Source: JAUXEH01 sp965533275 (GTDB taxonomy: Bacteria > Acidobacteriota > Aminicenantia > Aminicenantales > Aminicenantaceae). Taken from it: DNA of 64,000 bases. Positions 48,279 through 57,761 of this stretch are shown here, piece by piece; the stretch's first letter is position 1, and every line of letters starts with the position of its first letter. Where the stretch lies: assembly GCA_965533275.1 (NCBI GenBank), contig CBESWG010000004.1, positions 72,636 through 136,635 on the forward strand, given 5' to 3'. The notes under the pieces were generated by a model. That model was not told where the DNA came from and did no database searches. It saw nothing but the letters and a program-made list of their open reading frames with translations. The position numbers and the translations under genes are program-made.

Positions 48279-49520
48279 CTATTGCCAAATCATTTTGTAT
48301 AGGACTAACTCCTGATAGCCACTGTCTTTGCCTCTCATACAATAGAGGATATTGTTTCTTACCTTTACGTCATAAGGTCCACCCCAGGGAGCAGGAAGTC
48401 CTTGGAAAGGAGGTCCACCTAACAAGTTTTGGCTGTTATCCAATACTGTCCGGCAAATATAGAAGCCTTCAGGATTATAAATATCAAATATGAAATCCTC
48501 TTCTCCATCCCCTTTCTCAAAAGTCATTACGTAAAGTCTTCCAACATCATCAACAAAGAAATATTGGAATGGCGGCATACTATCTGGAAAGAATACTTTG
48601 TCCTGTATATCCCACTCAGCAAGGTCAGGGCCTTCAAACCTTGCGTACACTTTTTCTTTGATATCCTGAGTGACCTTTACGGGCACATATTCCTTCCTTA
48701 TCTTCCCAGTTAACTTCCCATCAAAATCATAAACCAAAAACTCATAGCCATTGTCTTGATTGCCTATATAAATATGCCCATCTGAAATGCTCCATTGAGA
48801 ATAATCGAGGGCTAGTTTTATTCCATTTAATTCCTTTGCAGCGATATAGTTTTGAAGCTTCTGCCCAGGACGCAGCTGTATTGAACTTTCTAAGTCTGAG
48901 TTACATAAGACTATTGGAAAAAAAATGCCCTCACCTGGCCTACGAATTGTTTCCATAGCAAGTATCTTGTTATTTTCAAGTAAGGTAGTCAGGACATGAT
49001 TGGATGCGATAGGCACTTCTGTTATCAAATCTCCAGATGTGTTGAGAACAATCAGCCTATCTCTCCCGCTATTTGTTAGAAGAATCTCATCCTTCGTATT
49101 TATTCGGAGGTTAATAAAGACCTCAAGCTCACCAGGGCCTTGGCCCTTATTACAGAAGGAATCTATAAAGCTGGTGTTTTCATCAAATTTAAATATAAAG
49201 CTATCTGTACTCCTATAGCTCACTAAATATATATTGCCACCTGAATCAACATCAAATCCTGTAATCTCTGAAATCCCCAGCTCTGCAAGGTCATCTCGTT
49301 CGAGGTCAATTATATTAATCTCTTTAAGAACAAGATTTCCATCCTCCATATACATCGGTTCTTTAGGATTTAAAACTACTGTCACACCATTCTCAACCTC
49401 AACTGTGCCCTTCCATTCAGTCTTTTTTTGCCCACAACTGTTAAACAGAACAAACATAAATAGCGTGAAAATGATTGTAGGCAAAATTTGCTGTTTCACT
49501 TTCCGTTCCCTTTGTTTCAT
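48279..49520 (-). CDS. 6-bladed beta-propeller lipoprotein
   Basis: The 413-residue protein has a lipoprotein signal (VLFNSC, Cys near 29). The mature part has NHL-like repeats, with ISEITGFDVDSGGNIYLVSY, FCNKGQGPGELEVFINLRIN, and PPFQYFFVDDVGRLYVMTFE. The GQGPGE motif is shared by all five propellers in the window. KEYVPVKVTQDIKEKVYARF is clearly related to the GC-rich homologue at 60772, so they are paralogues. Such proteins are surface or periplasmic and may bind ligands; the role is unknown. Confidence 0.8.
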   Translation of the reverse strand: MKQRERKVKQQILPTIIFTLFMFVLFNSCGQKKTEWKGTVEVENGVTVVLNPKEPMYMEDGNLVLKEINIIDLERDDLAELGISEITGFDVDSGGNIYLVSYRSTDSFIFKFDENTSFIDSFCNKGQGPGELEVFINLRINTKDEILLTNSGRDRLIVLNTSGDLITEVPIASNHVLTTLLENNKILAMETIRRPGEGIFFPIVLCNSDLESSIQLRPGQKLQNYIAAKELNGIKLALDYSQWSISDGHIYIGNQDNGYEFLVYDFDGKLTGKIRKEYVPVKVTQDIKEKVYARFEGPDLAEWDIQDKVFFPDSMPPFQYFFVDDVGRLYVMTFEKGDGEEDFIFDIYNPEGFYICRTVLDNSQNLLGGPPFQGLPAPWGGPYDVKVRNNILYCMRGKDSGYQELVLYKMIWQ

Positions 49521-49885
49521 CTGCCTTCCCTCTCAATTGTTCTTATGTAGTTAATGTCTTTTCAAAGAAACAGTTTTTCGTTGATTTGACTTCGGTGACC
49601 ATTCTCTCAGTGCCCAACTTTTCACTAAATAGGACCTTAAAGAGGAGGCTTTTTGTTTATTTGTGCGTGAGAGATTACTCGGCTCCCCAGCTGTCTGGTG
49701 GGGTGGGCTAACTTGTTCACATGTTCATATATACGCTCTACCTATTCATTGACCTCCTTGATTTGTCACCATTCTGTCACCATTGGGGCCTACTAAACCC
49801 CACTATTCCGCACTAAACTGGGCTTTGATTTGGGCTGAAATCCCGGAGTAGGGAATTCGTACTTAGTGATAGCGGCTAAACAAGC
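49521..49885. other. Gene-free stretch between two propeller genes
   Basis: No supported ORF. It contains a copy of the GC-rich repeat on the minus strand (49694-49708, GGTGGGGTGGGC on plus) and a paired GTCACCATT motif at 49765-49784. A GTGACA-N3-GGTGACA arrangement in the other orientation is at 48158-48174. The upstream region of the 49520 gene shows no clear promoter. Confidence 0.4.
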
Positions 49886-51016
49886 TTAATCTTGCCATGA
49901 AATCCTGTATTTATAAACACATGCCTCCCCGAATGGATCGACGAAGTAAATGTGGTCCTCATCCATTGTCATGTTATCAAAACGCTCCATATCGTCCGGA
50001 ACCGGTAACTTTGCCATGAGGATGCCTTGTTCGCTATATACTTCAAAATGAGCGTAATCTTGAATCACGAACTCATCTCCATCCAAATCCTTTGGAATCT
50101 CTTTGTGTAAAGTGAGCACCCAGATTCGGTCCTGACTGTCTATGCCGATTCCCCTTGAGACAACAGGAAAGTCTGCTCTCTCTATTTCTCTGACCTGTCC
50201 CCCTATCTCCATGTTTTCTTTCCTGTATTTATACTCAAGTTTAAAGGGTAGTTCTCTGCTGATAACCAGAAGCAGTTCTCCGTTCTCCGAATATTTTTCT
50301 ATTCGATTCTGAGCTGTGAACGCCACGAAAATATTATTCTTGTCATCCATTGAAATGTGAGGAAAATTGGCCGTCCAAGAACTTCTAGCCTTATCCACCA
50401 GGAATGGTTCTCCAAAACTATGCTTCATTTCTCCATCGGTAGTGAATATCTTAAGGATTTTGTTTTCCTTTGAGTTTTCGCCTCCAACCTCCATTGAATA
50501 GCCGACCACCTCATCTGCATCCATCAACTTCATGAAAAGCCCTTGATATTGGGCTAGCGTAAACTTCTTTTTGTATTCTCCATTGATATCGAAGATATGG
50601 TATTGTGCTGACATTGTTGTTACGAGTAACTGTCCAGAGCGGAAGTCTATTTGGCCTGGATATTCGAACTCACCAGGCCCTTGACCTTTGCGGCCGAATT
50701 CAAAAAGGTATTCTCCGCTTGAGGAAAACTTCTTAATCACTCCCTCCTGAGAGTCAAGGATGAATATGTTTCCTTCGTGATCCTCAGTCGCACTGATTGG
50801 TTGATCGAATAAGTAATTCTCGTCTTCTGGTTCAAGTTCCCCAATCTGAAGCACGAATTCGAGCCTAGATTTTGGATTATCTATTTGCGGCCTTACGTTG
50901 TGTACAATACTAATCCCATCTTTGATTTCTAACGTATAGCCCTTCTCTTTCTGGCAGGTCATTGTGATAAGCATTAAAGTCACTACTACCAGGGTTGCAT
51001 ATAAGGTGCGTTTCAT
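49886..51016 (-). CDS. 6-bladed beta-propeller lipoprotein
   Basis: ATG 51016 follows GGGGGG, giving 376 residues; a GTG at 51028 would start inside that ribosome site. The lipobox is ITMTC. Repeats include ENYLFDQPISATEDHEGNIF, GRKGQGPGEFEYPGQIDF and DSQDRIWVLTLHKE. About 30% resemblance in motifs to the other propellers suggests family expansion. It lies just downstream of, and on the same strand as, the HTH-TPR regulator. Confidence 0.8.
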   Translation of the reverse strand: MKRTLYATLVVVTLMLITMTCQKEKGYTLEIKDGISIVHNVRPQIDNPKSRLEFVLQIGELEPEDENYLFDQPISATEDHEGNIFILDSQEGVIKKFSSSGEYLFEFGRKGQGPGEFEYPGQIDFRSGQLLVTTMSAQYHIFDINGEYKKKFTLAQYQGLFMKLMDADEVVGYSMEVGGENSKENKILKIFTTDGEMKHSFGEPFLVDKARSSWTANFPHISMDDKNNIFVAFTAQNRIEKYSENGELLLVISRELPFKLEYKYRKENMEIGGQVREIERADFPVVSRGIGIDSQDRIWVLTLHKEIPKDLDGDEFVIQDYAHFEVYSEQGILMAKLPVPDDMERFDNMTMDEDHIYFVDPFGEACVYKYRISWQD

Positions 51017-51047
51017 TTTTCCCCCCACAAATACTGTCCGAACTTAT

Positions 51048-52841
51048 TTAATCATCCCCCAGCTGAGCTTTCAGCCTATCCAGCCCCCCATCCTTGATGA
51101 ACTTCTCGAAGTTTTTATCCATCTCCATCTGAAGATAATTTGTATGCCGGATTTGACCCCAGATTGGATCTGTACACAGTTGGAATATATGTTTGAAGCC
51201 TTCTTCATGGTTACCAATTCCAAAATATATTGAAGAGATGTTAAAATCACTAACGGTTCGTTTTGGCGAGATGGTGAGTAGCTGCATGAGGATATCTTTT
51301 GCCCTCTTTGTGTCACCTCTTCTTGCGGCAATCCTCGCGAGATCACTCATTGCAGCTGCTTTATCTTCAGGCGATGAGTCAACTTGACTAAAGATGGCCT
51401 CACTTTTGTCGAGTTCACCCATATAATAATAAACCTCTCCAAGCCTAAACTTGGCCATCTCCGTCGAATCTGTCTCAACCAGGGTATTGCATACGTCCAA
51501 GGCTTTGTAGAACTCCTTGTAGTAAAGTAGTATTTCTGCATAAGTTACATTCCATATTAAATTTGGATTCAACCAATGAGCTTTTTCGTAATAGTCCAAA
51601 GCCAGGTCAAGGTATTCTTGGATTCCAGTGCTTCCGAATTGACCATAGTACCAGTGACCGACACCAGCATTTAAAGTCGGATGCCCTGGGAATTTCCTAA
51701 CACCTTCTTTTGCTAGAAAAGCGAGTTCATCTTCCCAGTCTTCTCCCCTTGTGTACTGCTTCAGTGATAGAACTTTTATACGGACTGAGTAATACTCTGG
51801 GAAATCAGTGCTAATGTCTTGTACTGTCATGAGCAGGGAGTCCGCATCTTGGAGCCATTGATCGCTATTGTCCCAGTTCATATTTAGGTAGTTCGCATAG
51901 CAGCTCGCAAGGCCAACATATGCCTGGGCAAGATTCGGATCTAATTCAATGGCATTCCTAAAGAGTTCAATGGCGATTTGATTTCCTTCTTCAGTATAGC
52001 TGTCTTTGTAGTGTTTCCCCTGAAAATAGAGTTTCCACGGGTCCTTGTTATTGCCGCTCGCCCTTGAAAGTATATAGTTGCCCTTTAAAAATGCATCCAT
52101 GGCTTTGCTTTCATTCGCGGCACTTTGCTCAGGAGTTGGGGGTATGTTCTTACTATTATTTGTTCTTATCAAATTATAAATATTTCTACTGGCTGCCTTT
52201 TGAATGTAAAAGAGATTAGAAAGCTTACCTTCATAATCATTTTGCCAAATTGCTTCATTCTTCCCCTGCCTGAAAAGACTCAGGCTTAGGTGAATGAGGT
52301 CCTCATTCTTATCTATTTTTCCTTTTATTATGTAGTCGACTTCACTTGATTCTTGACCTGGATTGGCTCGGATCCCCTCCATTACAGTGAGAGAATTCAA
52401 AATGCCGTTTGCTACTCCTTCTGTAATATATTCATCGTACTCATCAAGGTTCAGAGCCTCAATAGGTAATATTGCGATGGATACTAGCTTGGATTGTGCC
52501 TTAGTTGTCAGAAGCGGGGTGAGCTTGATGGTAGCTATTGTTGCGATAATAGAAAAGGCCGCAATAGTAGATATAAGAAGCCAAGGCCGCTTCTTTATTT
52601 GCGGCCGCTCATCCTGTTTCCCATTTCGACTTATTCTTCTCTCCAGCCACTCATCGAGTTCAGACCTATATGCGAATACATTAGATTTGGAGGATCTGTC
52701 GTCATATCGGTGGATAGGTAAGTCCAATTCCTTTTCCCACTTTGAGCATGTCCTGGCATCATGCTTCAAGTACTGAGAAATCTCTTTCCAAGTGTGAAGT
52801 ATATCCTTGTCGTTGTCTTTCATCCCCTCAAACCAATTCAT
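51048..52841 (-). CDS. HTH - membrane helix - TolB-like - TPR regulator
   Basis: The 597-residue protein has an N-terminal winged-helix/excisionase-like domain (about 14-70: ILHTWKEISQYLKHDARTCS and FAYRSELDEWLERR), one membrane helix (about 86-107), a TolB-like/FlgO-like segment (VSIAILPIEAL near 122, then VDYIIKGKIDKNEDLIHLSL), and TPR repeats from about 240 to the end. This is a CadC-like one-component membrane regulator plan common in acidobacterial genomes. It is divergent from the VWA array and upstream of two propellers, so it is a candidate regulator of both sides. A second start at residue 7 is possible. Confidence 0.8.
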   Translation of the reverse strand: MNWFEGMKDNDKDILHTWKEISQYLKHDARTCSKWEKELDLPIHRYDDRSSKSNVFAYRSELDEWLERRISRNGKQDERPQIKKRPWLLISTIAAFSIIATIATIKLTPLLTTKAQSKLVSIAILPIEALNLDEYDEYITEGVANGILNSLTVMEGIRANPGQESSEVDYIIKGKIDKNEDLIHLSLSLFRQGKNEAIWQNDYEGKLSNLFYIQKAASRNIYNLIRTNNSKNIPPTPEQSAANESKAMDAFLKGNYILSRASGNNKDPWKLYFQGKHYKDSYTEEGNQIAIELFRNAIELDPNLAQAYVGLASCYANYLNMNWDNSDQWLQDADSLLMTVQDISTDFPEYYSVRIKVLSLKQYTRGEDWEDELAFLAKEGVRKFPGHPTLNAGVGHWYYGQFGSTGIQEYLDLALDYYEKAHWLNPNLIWNVTYAEILLYYKEFYKALDVCNTLVETDSTEMAKFRLGEVYYYMGELDKSEAIFSQVDSSPEDKAAAMSDLARIAARRGDTKRAKDILMQLLTISPKRTVSDFNISSIYFGIGNHEEGFKHIFQLCTDPIWGQIRHTNYLQMEMDKNFEKFIKDGGLDRLKAQLGDD

Positions 52842-53160
52842 ATTGTATGAGAGATATCTAGGCTTGTCGAAGGGTAAGTTAGGAAAATATCGGAAAGTAT
52901 CGGAATTTAGACTAGTTTCTTTTGACTTCCTCCCCTGGAGTATCTAGGTTTGAAGTTAAGTATATGAGCGTTTTTTGTTTCTCAAGGCGAGGGGGTGGAG
53001 GCTGTAGCCTCTGCATAGGTCACTTGTCATGTATTCAGGACAACTTGAAGGCATCTACTAAACACGTGATAGGGTTCATCTTTTGGCACAACATTTGCTC
53101 TATGAATTTCTAGGGGTAAATGCAGAAGTATATGCCAGAAATCATTCCTATGGAGGGAAT
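52842..53160. other. Divergent intergenic region between regulator and VWA array
   Basis: No supported gene. A 10-base direct repeat (TATCGGAAAG then TATCGGAATT, 52889-52908) lies 50 bases before the regulator start, and a hairpin GAGGCT-GT-AGCCTC lies near 52996-53010. No convincing promoter could be assigned in either direction. Confidence 0.4.
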
Positions 53161-54399
53161 ATGAGAAAGTTCTATTCGTTTATTGCGTTTCTTTTCCTCA
53201 GCTTTAGTGTAGCAGGACAAGAAATCCAACATGAAGCCACGACAATCAATATCGAGGTTCCGGTTCGAGTGTTCAAGAGTGATGTGTTTGTTGATACTCT
53301 CACAATTGATGATTTTGAGTTATATGAGGATGGAAAGTTACAAGAGATTGAAGCAGTCTACCTTGTTAAGAAAACAGATATAGAACGCAAAGAGGAAAAA
53401 GCAACGAGACTAGTAGAAGCACCCAAGACAGGGAGACAATTCTATCTCTTTTTTGAAATAGCCTATTTTGACCCAAAAATTGAAAAGGCACTAGAGTACT
53501 TTATTGAATCTGTTTTGACTCCTATAGATGAGTGTACAATCGTTACTCCCTTAAAAACATATACATTCAATTCCACCGTCTTTGATAACCTATCCAAGAA
53601 GCAGATAGCAAAAGACCTGAAATCAATAATTAGGAAAGATGCATGGATGGGAAGCTCAGAATATAGGAGTGCAGTTTTTGATTTAAAAGACATCACTAGG
53701 ACTTTATTCCATTCGCAACTAGACGCAGGTCAACCAGGCTTTCGTAACAGTACTGGGACGCTCTCAGCACAACAAGCAACATTGCCTCTAGACACACAAC
53801 TTGCAAACTATGGAGCCATCCTACAAAGACTGGAGGTGATGAGAAGAGTGGACCAGAGAAAGCTGCTTGACTTTGCTGAATACTTGAAGAATCGGGAAGG
53901 GCAGAAATATGTGTATATGTTCTATCAAAGAGAATATATCCCAACAATTGACGCTGTTACCTTTCATAAGATAATGGCTAAATATCAGAATAATCCTAGT
54001 ATCGGAATAATGACGACCTCTCTCTTTGGGCTTTATCACAGGGATATAACCGTAGATGTAGAAAAAGTGAAGCGTGCTTATGCTGACTCCTCTATTGCCA
54101 TACACTTCCTCTTTTTCTCCAAACTGCCAGAACATGAGCCAGGAATCAAGATGGAGGAGCATTCAGAAGACATTTTTAGTATCTTCAATGACATGGCCGT
54201 AGCTACAGGCGGAATAACCCTGAGTTCTTCAAATCCCGAATTCCTGTTCAAGGCTGCCTTTGATGCCTCTGAGAACTACTATCTGATTTACTATACCCCC
54301 AAGGACTATCAAGCTGACTTTGAGTTTAAGAAAATTAAAGTGCAGGTCAAGACTGGAAAATACAGAGTAACTCATCGCCTGGGATACTTTGCCAACTGA
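53161..54399 (+). CDS. VWA-related secreted protein, copy 1 (MIDAS lost)
   Basis: ATG 53161 (after GGAGGG) gives 412 residues with a signal peptide ending at SFSVAGQ. A strand-rich N-domain (INIEVPVRVFKSDVFVDTLT then DDFELYEDGKLQEIEAVYL) and a VWA-like domain follow, as in the acidobacterial VWFA-related family (TIGR03436). Where that family has D-x-S-x-S, this reads YLFFEIAYFDPK, so the metal site is gone. The C-terminal ASENYYLIYYTPKDY and RVTHRLGYF are family features. First of four paralogues in a row; function unknown. Confidence 0.75.
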   Translation: MRKFYSFIAFLFLSFSVAGQEIQHEATTINIEVPVRVFKSDVFVDTLTIDDFELYEDGKLQEIEAVYLVKKTDIERKEEKATRLVEAPKTGRQFYLFFEIAYFDPKIEKALEYFIESVLTPIDECTIVTPLKTYTFNSTVFDNLSKKQIAKDLKSIIRKDAWMGSSEYRSAVFDLKDITRTLFHSQLDAGQPGFRNSTGTLSAQQATLPLDTQLANYGAILQRLEVMRRVDQRKLLDFAEYLKNREGQKYVYMFYQREYIPTIDAVTFHKIMAKYQNNPSIGIMTTSLFGLYHRDITVDVEKVKRAYADSSIAIHFLFFSKLPEHEPGIKMEEHSEDIFSIFNDMAVATGGITLSSSNPEFLFKAAFDASENYYLIYYTPKDYQADFEFKKIKVQVKTGKYRVTHRLGYFAN

Positions 54400-54513
54400 G
54401 ATTGGGATAAGACTATGAACTCAGGGGGATATAGATGGAAATCTGAAAACCATTATATTTGGCTGTGGAATACTTCATATTTGTATTTGTAAAGAAAGCA
54501 GGGGAGGATTGAC

Positions 54514-55164
54514 ATGCATAAAATAACTTATATGAAAGCAACTTTGCTCATAATGTGCCTATTGGCTTTTCCAATTCTGAGTATATCATTTCAAGGCCAA
54601 ACCCAGGAAATAGAGGTTCAAATATTTCAAGTTCCTGCTGTCCAAACAATAGTGAAATCTGAGCCTATGCCACAAGAAGAAGGAGTTGTAAGAGGAATAA
54701 AGGGGACGAAGACAGGAGGATATATCACAGGATTTTTTCCAGATGCGATTATCCTTTTTGAAACAGACAAAAAGCAGAACCAGAAAGACATTATTAACAG
54801 CATTAGAGAGAGAGCAATGTCTTCCCGTCCTGACTGGGTAAATATATTGCCAGTGGCTGATGTCCACGTGAAATTCAGAAGAGATAGCCTAGAAGGTGGT
54901 GTTATGGGTGGAAGTAGTTACCCACAAAGATATAAGCACTTGGAAATAGACTATGATTTCAAGGCAATACCTTTGATGGCTAATGATGAGGAGATTATTA
55001 TAAAAGTAATCTTCAGCTTAAAGGAGTCTTCAGGAGAAGATAACGTATTGTTAGACCAAGCCATAGCCTTGAAGGCTGACAAAATCCTTTGTGTTGGATT
55101 CCCTACCAATGATGAGAGTGGGAGAGGTACACTCTTTTGGCTTGCTCTTTCACTCACTGAATAG
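54514..55164 (+). CDS. Secreted protein of unknown function between VWA copies
   Basis: The 216-residue protein has a signal peptide (LLIMCLLAFPILSIS) and a mature domain with LEGGVMGGSSYPQRYKHLEI and IIIKVIFSLKESSG. I do not recognise a family. GGGGAGGA at 54501-54508 supports the start. The GC-rich hairpin repeat follows 25 bases after the stop. Confidence 0.55.
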   Translation: MHKITYMKATLLIMCLLAFPILSISFQGQTQEIEVQIFQVPAVQTIVKSEPMPQEEGVVRGIKGTKTGGYITGFFPDAIILFETDKKQNQKDIINSIRERAMSSRPDWVNILPVADVHVKFRRDSLEGGVMGGSSYPQRYKHLEIDYDFKAIPLMANDEEIIIKVIFSLKESSGEDNVLLDQAIALKADKILCVGFPTNDESGRGTLFWLALSLTE

Positions 55165-55188
55165 AAGCTACTTTGGTTTCTGAATTTA

Positions 55189-55224
55189 GCCCACCCCACT
55201 TGGAAGCCGAAGAGCCAGGAGTGG
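55189..55224 (+). terminator. GC-rich hairpin repeat, copy at 55.2 kb
   Basis: GCCCACCCCACTTGGAAGCC is followed by a partner arm so that CCACT..TGG (55196-55203) pairs with CCAGGAGTGG (55215-55224). Relative to the 63.3-kb copy both arms have changed together. It follows the stop of the secreted-protein gene. No U-tract, so termination is inferred. Confidence 0.5.
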
Positions 55225-55255
55225 AGTGAAGGAGCATAAGATTCCGGGGGGAATC

Positions 55256-56473
55256 ATGAGAAAATTATCCCTACTCATGTATGTTCTATTTCTCGCAATT
55301 GGGTTTACGTGTACATACCAATTCGCTCAAGAGCAACATGAGGTTCTAGTAAGAAACGTCGTTGTTCACCTTAGGGCCTATGATGGGGATGTGTTTGTTG
55401 ACAATCTGACCATTGATGATCTTGAAATTTACGAGAATGGAATACTTCAAAAGATACAAGGACTATACTTAGCCAAAAACAAACAGATTGAACGTTTCGA
55501 AGCAGAGAGGAATCATATTCCCTATATCGGCCGAAGCTACTATTTCTTATTCCAGATTACAGATTTTAATCCCAAAATCAAAGATACACTGGAATACTTC
55601 TTTACAAAGGTTTTTCATCCTGACGACACAGTTTTGGTTATGACCCCTTACAAAAACTATTCTCTCTCCAAAGAATTTGTAGAAAACAATACAACAGAGG
55701 AATTAGTTAGGGACATGACCGAGATAATACGCCGAGATGCGAAGGCTAGCTCAAGAGAATATTCGAGTTTGATTTCAAACCTAAAGCGTATGGCCACATC
55801 CCTTAGCGGTGTCACTGCTTATAACACTTCCAATTCACTAGATATGATGAGTGGCGATATAGAAGTAAGATTATCTAGATATCGAGAAACCTTGCTTAAG
55901 TTGGAGGAACTGAGGTTCATTGATGAGAAGAAATTCTTGCTTCTTGCAGAACAGCTTAAGAAGTTGGATGGACAGAAGAACATTTTCTTCTTTTATGAGA
56001 GAGAGTATCGCCCAGAGCTTCAGGCTCGTGTGTTAAATAATCTTCAGTTTTCATATAGCGACAATCCGAATATACTTGGTCAGATAAATGACTTATTTCA
56101 ATTTTATCGAAGAGACCAGAACATGAATACGCTAAGACTCCAGGAAGCCTTCGCAGATTCGTCATTACTATTCAACCTCATATTTCTAGATAAAACCCCA
56201 GTGAGGACTCCATCTGCCATCATTATGAGAGAGATTTCCGGAGATGCATTCAGTGTATTCTCAGAACTTGCGGCCTCTACTGGAGGGATTGTGGAGACTT
56301 CTCACAACCCCAAGGCTGGTCTTGAAAATGCGACTAAAGTAGCTGGCTCTTACTATCTTCTCTATTATTCGCCTAAGAATTATAAGGAGGATGGAAAGTT
56401 TAATAAAATTGAGGTCCGGGTAAAAGACAAAAACTATAGAGTTGTTCACCGGTTCGGGTATTTTGCTAAATGA
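55256..56473 (+). CDS. VWA-related secreted protein, copy 2 (MIDAS lost)
   Basis: ATG 55256 follows GGGGGG and gives 405 residues with signal peptide (LSLLMYVLFLAIGFTCTY). The VWA metal motif position reads YFLFQITDFNPK. Conserved parts: VFVDNLTIDDLEIYENGILQ, GQKNIFFFYEREYRPE, AGSYYLLYYSPKNYKEDGKF and VVHRFGYFAK. It is the most diverged of the four copies. The next copy starts 13 bases after its stop. Confidence 0.75.
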   Translation: MRKLSLLMYVLFLAIGFTCTYQFAQEQHEVLVRNVVVHLRAYDGDVFVDNLTIDDLEIYENGILQKIQGLYLAKNKQIERFEAERNHIPYIGRSYYFLFQITDFNPKIKDTLEYFFTKVFHPDDTVLVMTPYKNYSLSKEFVENNTTEELVRDMTEIIRRDAKASSREYSSLISNLKRMATSLSGVTAYNTSNSLDMMSGDIEVRLSRYRETLLKLEELRFIDEKKFLLLAEQLKKLDGQKNIFFFYEREYRPELQARVLNNLQFSYSDNPNILGQINDLFQFYRRDQNMNTLRLQEAFADSSLLFNLIFLDKTPVRTPSAIIMREISGDAFSVFSELAASTGGIVETSHNPKAGLENATKVAGSYYLLYYSPKNYKEDGKFNKIEVRVKDKNYRVVHRFGYFAK

Positions 56474-56486
56474 GGAGCTGAGTGCT

Positions 56487-57752
56487 GTGAGGAAGTCAAT
56501 TGTAGCAACCTGTATGTGCCTCCTGTCCCTATCAATATTCCCATATCAGACCAGGCAAAGGTCGCTTGTCGAGACCTCAATGGTAATCAATATAGAGGTC
56601 CCAGTTCGGGTTTTTAAGGGGGGAGAATTTGTAGATGGACTAAAGCTCGAGGATTTCGAGGTCCTGGAAGATGGAATCCCACAGAAAGTCGAGGCTGTCT
56701 ACTTGATAAGTAAGGACACTATAACGCGAAAGGAAGACAAAAAGAAAAAATACCGTCCTGAGACCGAGCGGACATTTTACCTTTTTTTTGAAGTATCAGA
56801 ATGGCATCCCCGACTGGGAAAGGCAGTAGATGAATTTTGTCAGGACGTTCTGCTTCCCAAAGATAAGTTGATTGCTGTAACTCCAGTCAAAACATACCGA
56901 CTAAAAGAAGAAGGTTTTGCTCTAAAATCACGGGAAGAGATTGCCGAAGAACTTAAGGGCCATATCCGCAAGGATGCAATTATTGGTGACTCGGAATATA
57001 GGTCCGCCCTGAAGGACTTAGAAGAAATCGCAAAGGTATTGAATACAAACCTGGCTGCGATTGGCGACCCGGCAAACGAAGCGACCACAAGGGCCATGAC
57101 AGATATGGGAGCGTCAGTCATGGCAGGCGGAGATTTGGATGAAATTGTAACTAGATATATTGCCTATCTCCATAGACTTGAGTCTATGCGTCGGGTTAAT
57201 GAATTGAGAATTATGGATTTTGCACAGCTCCTAAAAGAGGAAAAAGGACAAAAGTATGTATTCCTTTTTTACCAACGGGAATTTGTACCTACGATAGACC
57301 CAAAGATTATAGGGTCTGCTACTACTTCAATTCAAAACTACTTAGGCGTGGATGTTAATATGCTGCTTGCTGATGTGACCAATCACTATAATCGAGATAT
57401 GGGGACTGATGTAGAGAGGATAAAGAAAGCTTATGCTGATGCTTCTACAGCTGTCCATTTCCTATTCCTCACAAAACCAGCTCCTTACATCCCAGGCGTA
57501 TATTTCCAAGAACGTTCCAGTGATACTTTCACACCCTTTTTTGAGATGGCAAAGGCCTCTGGTGGTTTTGCTGATAGTTCTGCCAATGCGGAATTTCTGT
57601 TTAAGAAAGCGGTCGAAGTATCAGAGAACTATTACTTGCTCTATTATTCTCCCAAGGACTATCGAGGGGATGGTGAATTTAAGACAATTAAGGTGCGTGT
57701 TAAGGGGAAAGGCTACAAGGTCTCACACCGTTTGGGGTATTTTTCAAACTAG
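56487..57752 (+). CDS. VWA-related secreted protein, copy 3 (MIDAS lost)
   Basis: GTG 56487 lies 13 bases after the previous stop with GAGGAG before it, giving 421 residues with a short signal segment (SIVATCMCLLSLSIF). The metal motif position reads YLFFEVSEWHPR. FVDGLKLEDFEVLEDGIPQK, QKYVFLFYQREFVPTIDP, VSENYYLLYYSPKDYRGDGE and HRLGYFSN match copies 1 and 4. An in-frame ATG at 56442 inside copy 2 is less likely. Confidence 0.75.
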   Translation: MRKSIVATCMCLLSLSIFPYQTRQRSLVETSMVINIEVPVRVFKGGEFVDGLKLEDFEVLEDGIPQKVEAVYLISKDTITRKEDKKKKYRPETERTFYLFFEVSEWHPRLGKAVDEFCQDVLLPKDKLIAVTPVKTYRLKEEGFALKSREEIAEELKGHIRKDAIIGDSEYRSALKDLEEIAKVLNTNLAAIGDPANEATTRAMTDMGASVMAGGDLDEIVTRYIAYLHRLESMRRVNELRIMDFAQLLKEEKGQKYVFLFYQREFVPTIDPKIIGSATTSIQNYLGVDVNMLLADVTNHYNRDMGTDVERIKKAYADASTAVHFLFLTKPAPYIPGVYFQERSSDTFTPFFEMAKASGGFADSSANAEFLFKKAVEVSENYYLLYYSPKDYRGDGEFKTIKVRVKGKGYKVSHRLGYFSN

Positions 57753-57761
57753 AGAACACTA

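Noticed and set aside
52922..53113. Small plus-strand ORF before the VWA array
   Set aside because: No ribosome site, low-complexity glycine/cysteine run and no family resemblance; it lies in the regulatory gap.
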